A DNA stretch of 64,000 nucleotides from Branchipolynoe longqiensis (Eukaryota > Annelida > Polychaeta > Phyllodocida > Polynoidae). How positions within the stretch are numbered: the first letter of the stretch is position 1; every line of letters begins with the position of its first letter. A program made the position numbers and the translations under genes. Below the pieces are notes generated by a model. The model was given only the letters and a program-made list of their open reading frames with translations, had not been told where the DNA came from and searched no databases. The stretch is from positions 86,546,614-86,610,613 of the forward strand of contig CM059187.1 of NCBI GenBank assembly GCA_030323885.1, read 5' to 3'. Below are positions 56,473 through 64,000 of this stretch, piece after piece.

Positions 56473-58294
56473 AGATTCATATGTAACTGTAAATAAAGGC
56501 AATGAATAACATTTAAAAAATACCTCATTCTTGCACAGATGGTCAGTGAGAAGGTGGGAGAATGCAGGCTATTGATTGGTAGCCTGTTCACTGGGACTGA
56601 CTGCCCCATGAACACTGGCGCCATGTGGTGCCCATTTTCCGAAATAGAACAGTCAACTTCCGGTTTTATTAAACCACCTGCCCCGTCCACCTAGCTAATT
56701 TACCTTCAAATTCACCGGGATTCACAGGTTCGTAATTGCATGTTTCAGTTCACAAGAATAGCGATATGCAAATGCGCCAAATGCTTCTGGGAGAGTAGTG
56801 TTTAGGCTTGAGGGAGACTTGTACACACGATCGGCGTTACACCAATGTGCCACGCCTTTAATTCAGCAACTGTAGGAGTGTTGAATTCACCAACTTGGCG
56901 TACGCCGATGTATTCTTTATCCGTGTTTGAGATACTGACGTGCGCCGTTGTGTACAAACAAAGTCAGCCGCTCCAGAGCCAATCACTGAAACTTCCTAAC
57001 CAGTGTAATGAACTGATCATCTGATGGCAGTTGTTCTTATTGAATATTCGAAAACACCTCACGATATGAAGTTTAAAAATTAAATCTAGATTGGATTGAT
57101 ACCAAATATGCTTCCTCCCAAGCCCGGCTTGTTTTGTTGTTGTGTTTCTTTTCTCCATCGCCATCGGAGCTAGATAAAAGATTCACCCCGTACTGCAGTA
57201 GCCAGGCTGAGGTTCAGTAGGGGTGAAGAACAACCCTATAAATAAAAGCTGGTGAACATGTAAGGAAATGAAATGAGAACATAAATTCTCAATCTAGGAA
57301 GCAACATATATTCATCACATACCTGGATATATTTACCCTCAACTTTGGAACTGATTAGTCCAGTAGATCAATGAACTTTAAAGTTTGAATTGACAGAGCC
57401 CACATGTCAATTCTAAATTTATACGATATTCATTACCAGTTTAATATAATAAATAGCAATATACCATACATTTCTTAACTATACATGCTATGTGGTATTT
57501 AACCCTTTCAGACTTACATTTTTTTGATCAAAACAATCCCTAGGTGATGTATTTATTTCAGGGAACATAAATATTTCATCTCCAAGGTGGGGAAATGTTA
57601 AAAAAAAGTCATGGGAATGAGATAAAGACACAATACATTATACATTTTCTGAAAGCTAGATTAATTTCCTATCCAGCCATGTATATTTTATTATGATATT
57701 CATAAACAGGCTAATGCAAGGTACTATGGCAAATGAGTCAAAAATATGAAAATTTAAAATTGGTGTGAATACAAATATTAAAATGATTGTAAAAAAAATG
57801 CTTCCATATATTTGAATAAAAATACTGTTTTCACAAGCCAGAATAACATCTTAGAAGAGTCAACAAGTTTCACTACTAGATCTGATGTGGCTTATTATCT
57901 ATGATCATATATGTGCACAAGCGACAATAAGAAAAATGTCAGAAAATCCTTCAGTTGCCACTAGGAGTACACTAAAAGTCATCTACTGAATGGTAAAATG
58001 TTATAAGCTGTTACCCAGCTACCTAAGTGAAGAATACAATACATATAATATAGGGAAAAGGCAGATACAAACATGTGCACTCTCCATATATTCACTGCTA
58101 TGTCACAATTAAACCAGTGTATGGAAAATCACGTACTGAAGTCACAATGGCTTTTCATTTTCGTACAGATTATTCCGTACCAAAGTCTGAAAGGGTTAAT
58201 TATGCTATCCCAAATACCTGTACCCTTGTCATTATTCATAGATAGGCTCCTTGGACTTTTGTAAATACTATCTCATTGTGTTTGCTGCCTGCAG
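56473..58294. other. Between CZIB and the zinc transporter
   Basis: It holds one more element K end at 57173 (TA then GATAAAAGATTCACCCC) and otherwise AT-rich sequence. The transporter's first exon is expected here but was not found. Confidence 0.4.
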
Positions 58295-58368
58295 GTAGTC
58301 TCCAGAATTAGTCGTCACTTGGACCGAGCTGCACTTCCCTTCTAGTGCCTCACCACCAGTCTGCCACC
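58295..58368 (+). other. Zinc transporter 5' UTR segment after a probable intron
   Basis: A strong acceptor TTTGCTGCCTGCAG ends at 58294 and the start codon follows 74 bases later with no intervening ATG. This implies a non-coding first exon somewhere between 55.5 and 58.2 kb, which I could not place. Confidence 0.55.
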
Positions 58369-59583
58369 ATGAATATCCTCCTTCTCCAGGGCATCTTCAC
58401 CGTGTCCATCTTCTTGCTCACGCTCCTCTGCATCCTCCTGCCGCTGCGGATATACCCACGTGACCGCACTGTCCATGTCAATCGCAAGTCACAACGCATC
58501 ATGGCCTTCTGCAACTGTGTCTCTGGGGGCGTATTTCTTGGCGTCTGCTTCATGGGTCTCATGCCCTTTTGTCGGCAGAAGTTTGCATCTTCTTTCGACA
58601 TGGTAGGCATGCGGGTCGACTACCCACTGTCGGAGCTCGGTGTGGTGCTTGGCTTCTTCTTAATACTGCTGGTTGAGCAATCGATGCTGGTGTGTCAAAA
58701 TACGAAGAGGGTGTACGAAGAGAACAAGGAGATGCTCGAGACGCCTGGAGAATACCTCATCTACACATCCGATAGCGACATTACGGGTGACAGTGATTCG
58801 GAGTTTGAGGTGCCGCCTCTTGTGCTGCCTACAACCCCGACTACCTTGTTGGCGGCCGGTGCGGAAACGGAAGTGGAGACTGCGGCGATGCTCGTCTCAC
58901 ATGCAGGGGAGCCGGTGGCCGGGAGCACGGGGCAGAACGGGGCGACCCTGCCGGTCCCGGCGCCCCAAGCCAAGCACCCGCGCCGGAAACGCAGCCGGAA
59001 GAAAAAGCTGTCGCGTTGTGGGCGGGGTCAGGCAGCGCGCGGCAAGTACGGCGGGGGGCACGGGCACGGCGGGGACAACGGGGGCGGGCACGGCCACAGC
59101 CACATGTTCGAAGCGCTGAACCAGAACAGCGGCCTGCGCTGTTTCATTCTCATGATCGCACTCGGCATCCACGCCATCTTTGAGGGAATGGCCCTGGGAC
59201 TGCAGGACCAGCTACCCAAGCTGGTGAATCTCTACATCGGCGTCCTTGTGCACGAGTGTCTCGTCTCGTTCGCGATGGGTATCAGTTTGGCGCGGCAGAA
59301 GCTGCGGCTGGGCACAGTGGTGAAGCTGTCCGTGCTGTTGTGCTCCATGATCCCCATCGGCATCGGCATCGGGCTGGCCATCGGTGTTGTGCACACATTC
59401 GCTGGGTCGCTCACGTCCGCCATCCTCCAGGCCATCGCCGCCGGGACCTTTCTCTATGTCATCTTTCTGGAGATCCTACCTGCCGAGGTCAACGAGCCCC
59501 ACGACCGCCTCCTCAAGGTCTTCTTCCTCTTCTTCGGGTTTGGCCTCGTCGCGTGTCTTCAGGTAGCCACTGGTGGGCACTGA
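58369..59583 (+). CDS. SLC39A: ZIP-family zinc transporter, SLC39A1/2/3 subgroup
   Basis: 404 codons in one exon, starting at the ATG in an excellent context (GCCACCATGA); TGA at 59581. Known role: ZIP proteins bring Zn2+ into the cytosol across plasma or vesicle membranes. Eight hydrophobic spans are visible at about 2-28, 44-67, 85-109, 257-279, 284-308, 317-341, 348-372 and 381-402. Between spans 3 and 4 is a long variable loop with an acidic SDSDITGDSDSEFE patch, a basic KKK stretch and a His/Gly-rich HGHGGDNGGGHGHSH zinc-sensing-type motif. Span 4 carries the subgroup signature HAIFEGMALGLQ (His268, Glu272). Span 5 has VHECLVSFAMG, as in ZIP3. DSDSE and VHE favour ZIP3, FLYVIFLEILP is shared with ZIP1, so the paralog is open. 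Confidence 0.93.
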   Translation: MNILLLQGIFTVSIFLLTLLCILLPLRIYPRDRTVHVNRKSQRIMAFCNCVSGGVFLGVCFMGLMPFCRQKFASSFDMVGMRVDYPLSELGVVLGFFLILLVEQSMLVCQNTKRVYEENKEMLETPGEYLIYTSDSDITGDSDSEFEVPPLVLPTTPTTLLAAGAETEVETAAMLVSHAGEPVAGSTGQNGATLPVPAPQAKHPRRKRSRKKKLSRCGRGQAARGKYGGGHGHGGDNGGGHGHSHMFEALNQNSGLRCFILMIALGIHAIFEGMALGLQDQLPKLVNLYIGVLVHECLVSFAMGISLARQKLRLGTVVKLSVLLCSMIPIGIGIGLAIGVVHTFAGSLTSAILQAIAAGTFLYVIFLEILPAEVNEPHDRLLKVFFLFFGFGLVACLQVATGGH

Positions 59584-59639
59584 GGGTGGGAGATCAGGGT
59601 GGGCACGGGGAATGGGACGTAGTGGTGGGGGTACTGAGG

Positions 59640-59662
59640 GTCGTGGGGGGGGGGGGGGGGCA
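59640..59662. repeat. Poly-G tract after the zinc transporter stop
   Basis: A G run in the presumed 3' UTR. Confidence 0.8.
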
Positions 59663-59887
59663 TGACTGGTGGGTAAATAATGGTTGTTGGCATTGAGAAG
59701 TAGGGTATGATTGTAATGGTAGAGATAAGGCACTGTAGGCGATACCACTTCTCAAGAAAATATTTACATTTGTGATAATCTATAGTACGAGTATGTGCGT
59801 AGAAATGTGAGATAGGAAGCAATTTATTGTTTTTCGGGTATCGATTTTATTTCGACTAAATGTCATTTAAATTAATTAAATTACAAG

Positions 59888-60070
59888 TATCGTGGGGGTG
59901 ATGAAAATGGGAAATATTGCGCCTAGAGCGGGACTCGAACGCACATCTCTTTGCATTCTGGGCCAGTGTGCTAACCATTACACCACCTAGGCTCCCTGAT
60001 ATAACCACACTACCCACGCCTATCTGTCTATGTGGTTACTTGCCTGAGAGGTCAGTGCAGACCACTACAC
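59888..60070 (-). mobile_element. SINE family 1 copy, reverse
   Basis: GCGGGACTCGAACGCACATC, GCTAACCATTACACCACCTA and CTGAGAGGTCAGTGCAGACC, complement of the 34783 copy. Confidence 0.8.
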
Positions 60071-61168
60071 TAGTGATTTTCGACAATTCTCATTTTCGCA
60101 TTGCTGCAGAATTGGGGTTTCATTTCTTGGCCTTTTATAGCATTACAATATAATAATTTTCATCGCATTCTTTCTAACACTTTAAAATGACTTCTCTAAG
60201 AGGTATTTGTTCATTTCTTGATGGTATCCCTCCAGTTCCCCTCCTTTACCACACCCTCTCCAGTTATATGTTGTGTATCAATGGTTACCGTTCTGGGGAA
60301 CGTTTCCATTGCATGACGGTGCCATTTCTTCGGAAACACACTTCCATGAGCGTGGTGGGGTATGAGGAGAACCATCGACTAGAGGGAGCCTCATATACTG
60401 ACTGTGATGGCGCTGTAGCCTGTAGCTTGTACACAGATCATACTATATTAGTTTGGGTGTTTCCAACATAATACTTATTAACAGTGTTATTTGTTAGTAA
60501 TTGGTAACGGTGACAGTCTTCCACGTAACTTGGTATTAAGCACTTGGCTATTATTGTACATTCCCCGAATAGGGTTCTTTCTGTAGTATCGGTGGACAAT
60601 CTAAAACAGTGTTGTTCTAAGCAGCATTGAAACGGAATCGAATATGCTTTGTATTGCTATGAGTCTATGAATATAATATTTGATAAATGAAGTGGCATCT
60701 TACCACGAGCCCCTAGTAATGATGCTTGAACAATTCAGTATGTACCTTTAGCGATCGTTGTCCTTCCAGTGCTACAAGTCATTTATTGTCATTTTAGACT
60801 CAACAATTTTTTGCAGCAATTCTATTTAGCAGCATATAGCTGTCTGTTGCGATTAATGTTGTAGACCTGTGTTTTTTTTTGGCATTTCACATCAAATCAT
60901 CTATTCAATGAAATTATCGGTTTCAGATTGATATTATATATTGTTAATGCTGGCCATGTCGGTTGAAGATTTATATTAAACTCGTCTTGTGTCGTGAATC
61001 AGAATTTCTATGCGATTACAACGAAACATGTCAACAAGTTCACAGATGCCCCATTCTCACTCCCCCTTCACTCCCCACTTCCCACTCTCCCTCCGCCACC
61101 CCCTTCCCTTAGATTGCGACCCAAATATTTCCCAACTCAGGTCGATAACATGGCAAGTATCTCACACA
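60071..61168. other. Intergenic, nothing recognised
   Basis: No gene or repeat family seen in this window matches. Short open frames lack codon bias. Confidence 0.35.
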
Positions 61169-61686
61169 CGGTGTAACGATTTCAACTTCCCCACCCCCTT
61201 CAAAAGTCCCCCCCCCCCCGGGAATCTGAAAACGTTTTTAACTTCCCTCCGGGGAAATCAAAAATGTTTTCAGATTCCTGGGGGGGGTGGGAACTTAAAA
61301 ACAGTTTTCAGATTCCTCCCCCTATTTTCAAATTCCGGGAATTTAAAATTGTTTAAAAAACTTTAAAAAATGGTTTAAATTTCAGACCTATAATATTTTT
61401 TTCTTAACCATCTTGGAGACTTTTTGTGTCATTTGTGGTTAAATATGTTTTATTGTACTAGTAATAATTTCCATTATGCTATTCTCTGTATATTATAATA
61501 TTTGTCATGAAAAATTAAGAAAAAAAATAAAGAGAATTCCCCCAAAATGGGGGGGGGGGGAGGGAAAGTTAAAACGAGGGAGGGAATTTGAAAACGTTTT
61601 CAAATTCCCCTGGGAGGAATTTGAAAACGTTTTCAAGTTCCCGGGGGGGAACTTGAATATGGGGGGAATTTGAAATCTTTACACCG
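61169..61686. mobile_element. Palindrome-filled inverted-repeat element
   Basis: The ends CGGTGTAACGATTTCAACTT and the complement of CGGTGTAAAGATTTCAAATT are inverted. The interior repeats GAAAACGTTTTC within longer arms of AATTTGAAAACG and CGTTTTCAAATT joined by G or C runs. Confidence 0.78.
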
Positions 61687-61759
61687 GGAGACATTTACGT
61701 CACTACTGCTGGAGCAAGTGACAGGGGTGTGGGGTGCGTGGGATTTGGGGGTGGGGTTG

Positions 61760-61830
61760 GGAGAGCGAGAGACAGACTGAGAGACAGAGAGAGAGACATA
61801 CAGAGAGAGAGAGAGAGAGACAGAGATGTG
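61760..61830. repeat. GAGA microsatellite
   Basis: GAGAGACAGACTGAGAGACA and AGAGAGAGAGAG units. Confidence 0.9.
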
Positions 61831-63127
61831 TGGAGGTTAAGAGTAGTCATGAGGGAGAGGGGAAAGGTGCAAAGAAATCACAGTCAATTATCCACATTTT
61901 CTTCAGGATTAATTGCAGAACGCAATATTCCTGTGCTCGTTGCAAGCATTACAGTGCATGTGTCAATTCCATGGTAATCGTAGACTTATATTATAAACTA
62001 AATAATAAGACTATGTATTTAGGTAGGTGTATGTTAAGTACCTATTTATATAGATCTATAACAAGTTACACATAACGGTATCCTCCAGAATACGTCCAGT
62101 CTTAATCGGCTGCCCTGTATTGAGCGATCGAAATATTATCTGACCCCTCCTAACGACTACTCTCAATCTGTTAGACAACCATTTACTGAAACGTAATATA
62201 CTCTAGGTTTACGTATGTTACACGAAGACCAAATTACTTAGTACAACCCGGTGATAGTGAATTCTCCCTTAACACCACCATCCCCCCAAAAAGCCCGCCC
62301 CCACCCACAACAAAATACCTATAAAAAAACAACCAGACACAACAAAGCTTCCAAGTACTTATCTGATACCAATTATGTTTCCTAAGAATTCCCAAATGCT
62401 AATTATGTGTATTTATGTCGTTTATGACTTTGTTTAGTGAATAGCAACATTTGTCAATGGGCTGACAGACCAGTGCATCAGCATTACTAACATGGTATTC
62501 ATAGGAATAAAACCACTTGAACAAAGAATTGTAAAAAACACATGACTAACACATTTGCACCCTATGAAAGTCCTGGGACTAATAATGATGATGATAATAA
62601 TAATAATAATGGAATATTAATGGAATGCCCTTACTAAGAGTAACCAATGAGAGACTTGGAACGACCACCCAGTTGGAATCATAACAGACTGCAGAAAATC
62701 AAAGAGCAGTATGCTTAATTTAATGTAGGCCTACTTCATGCAGTACTTCTCAATATATGATATGCAAATTGTAGGACAAATATTGTTGGTATATTCTGTA
62801 ATTTCTGTACACTGTGTGTTCATTGGTGTAACAAGTTAATTGTGAACATTGTTGTTATTTTGCTAGGATGCCTTTCATTATGCGACTGCATGAAGGCGCC
62901 TGTAGAGTATGACTAGGTCAAATATGCTACCCTTTCGATATTGTTATCATTTTATCTAATCAGTGCTACAGTAGTAGATGCTTAGTAACAATAACATGCT
63001 TGTTGTGTGTATATATATGTTGCCTCTTTTCCATGATGGGAAGCCATTACTTCCCGCGTGCTAGCGATGTGCCAGCAACATTACCTGTTTGAAATGGGTA
63101 AATTTGCACATATATATATAGAAATTG
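61831..63127. other. Intergenic, retroelement tail remnant only
   Basis: Positions 62455-62520 match the GGCYGRNAGACCAGTGC tail seen at 2551 and 49280. An ATA/ATG triplet run lies at 62585-62612. No gene is seen. Confidence 0.4.
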
Positions 63128-63304
63128 TAAGTCTTTTAATGCTTACACTATATACATACAGGCAATGCACTTACATATACATACACAGGGTAGGTTCAAC
63201 AACTATATAGCGCGTAACTTGTACAGGATCATGGTCATGATAACCAGTGTCATCGGGGTGATGAAAATGGGAAATATTGCGCCTCGAGCAGGACTCAAAC
63301 CCAT
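63128..63304 (-). mobile_element. SINE family 1 3' half, reverse
   Basis: Complement order: TTGTAAGTCTTTTAATGCTT, ACATACAGGCAATGCAC, GTACAGGATC and GCGCCTCGAGCAGGACTCAA. It shows the uninterrupted SINE tail. Confidence 0.78.
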
Positions 63305-63748
63305 GCGTAAATGTACATGCATGCATGCATCGTACATGCATCCATGTATATATTCAATACGTGTATGATACAGAAACCAGCATATGGAAACACGAACTGT
63401 GTGTCCCGTTTCACCCTTGCATGGCGCATATCAAGAAGGGGAGAGTGTTCCAAGTTATAAGAGTCAATATGTGTATATATATATCCTAGAGTTATTTTTT
63501 ATATGACCTGTATTTGTCTATTTTATGAGTAGTAAATCTGGAAATGGAAATATAGTTAGAATGGTTAGATATATTCACTATGAACACTCCATATTTCAGC
63601 TATCTAGAGTTGCTGTAGGATTTCCTCAATCTGGACTTATAGAATAAATGCTACATGGTTCCTATGGCATGATGGTGCATTGTGGAGTACCCCTGTTATT
63701 TAAAGAACATTGATATGCTGAAATAAGAAGCTATGTATACCAATATAT

Positions 63749-63957
63749 GGTAGGACAGTAACTCTTTTCCCCACTTGCCCAATTGGGCAAGTGACTAAAT
63801 TTGTCTACTTGCACAAGTGGCAAAACTACTTGCCCAAGCCAAAGTCAGCCAATTGAAACTGAAATCTGCTTCTGCAGATAAGAAAAATAATGACATGCCC
63901 ATTTGGACAGGCTACCGAGAAGTTCACCTGCTCGACCGAGTAAACTAGTCCTACCCT
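63749..63957. mobile_element. Probable inverted-repeat element with a 22-bp palindrome
   Basis: GGTAGGACAGTAACTC on the left and the complement of GGTAGGACTAGTTTACTC on the right. A perfect 22-bp palindrome centred on CCCAATTGGG lies at 63772-63793, and further ACTTGCCC words follow. Confidence 0.55.
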
Positions 63958-64000
63958 AACTGAATAGATACCTTTAAGTATCTCTACTAGCATCACATTT

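Noticed and set aside
58673..59119. 148-codon alternative frame in the zinc transporter
   Set aside because: Arg-rich shadow of the true frame, which has eight membrane spans and the ZIP signature.

Overview
This is a gene-sparse, repeat-rich animal nuclear sequence. It has spliced genes with GT-AG introns, large AT-rich introns and many tRNA-derived SINEs and short inverted-repeat transposons. The five proteins are all conserved across Metazoa. The repeat tails and the overall texture suggest a marine invertebrate, but I could not settle the phylum from sequence alone. No bacterial, organellar or viral gene was seen.

Gene layout from left to right. (1) About 3.0-15.7 kb, plus strand: the 3' part of a SMAP-type Arf GTPase-activating protein. 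The ArfGAP-domain exons lie left of the window. Six core exons give 348 residues in frame, and two further phase 0-0 candidate cassette exons lie between them, one with a 35-residue polyglutamine run. One intron is GC-AG. (2) 33.5-23.3 kb, minus strand: LTV1, the 40S ribosome assembly factor. Nine coding exons are placed; an upstream exon carrying only the ATG is not. (3) 45.4-46.8 kb, plus strand: an ankyrin repeat plus SOCS box (ASB-family) protein in one GC-rich exon, with two well-formed candidate exons upstream. (4) 55.3-47.9 kb, minus strand: CZIB (UPF0587, the former C1orf123), complete in seven exons, tail to tail with the ASB gene. (5) 58.4-59.6 kb, plus strand: a ZIP1/2/3-type zinc transporter with one coding exon and a probable intron in its 5' UTR. 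These are unrelated housekeeping-type genes (membrane traffic, ribosome assembly, ubiquitin ligase adaptor, zinc protein, zinc uptake). Nothing in the sequence suggests they are regulated together, although two of them are zinc-related neighbours.

Most of the rest is mobile DNA. I can separate three SINE families (one with a cloverleaf-capable tRNA head, one full-length copy with a 15-bp target duplication), two non-LTR retrotransposon fragments, a non-autonomous element that shares a LINE tail, and about ten families of short inverted-repeat elements. The latter include a TTAA-flanked family, a 6-bp-duplication family, a TA-flanked family and several foldback types. Nesting is common: a CATACG-rich element sits inside a TTAA element, a 6-bp family member inside a SINE, a LINE inside a SINE tail, and several MITEs inside a large repeat at 37.7-40.5 kb. 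The 33.6-44 kb stretch is a layered transposon graveyard bounded by inverted copies of one repeat.

The observations most worth checking are the polyQ/Met-rich SMAP exons, the possible N-terminal exons of the ASB gene, the SINE/LINE nesting and tail sharing, and the palindrome-filled element at 61.2-61.7 kb. No wholly new gene system could be demonstrated from the sequence alone.
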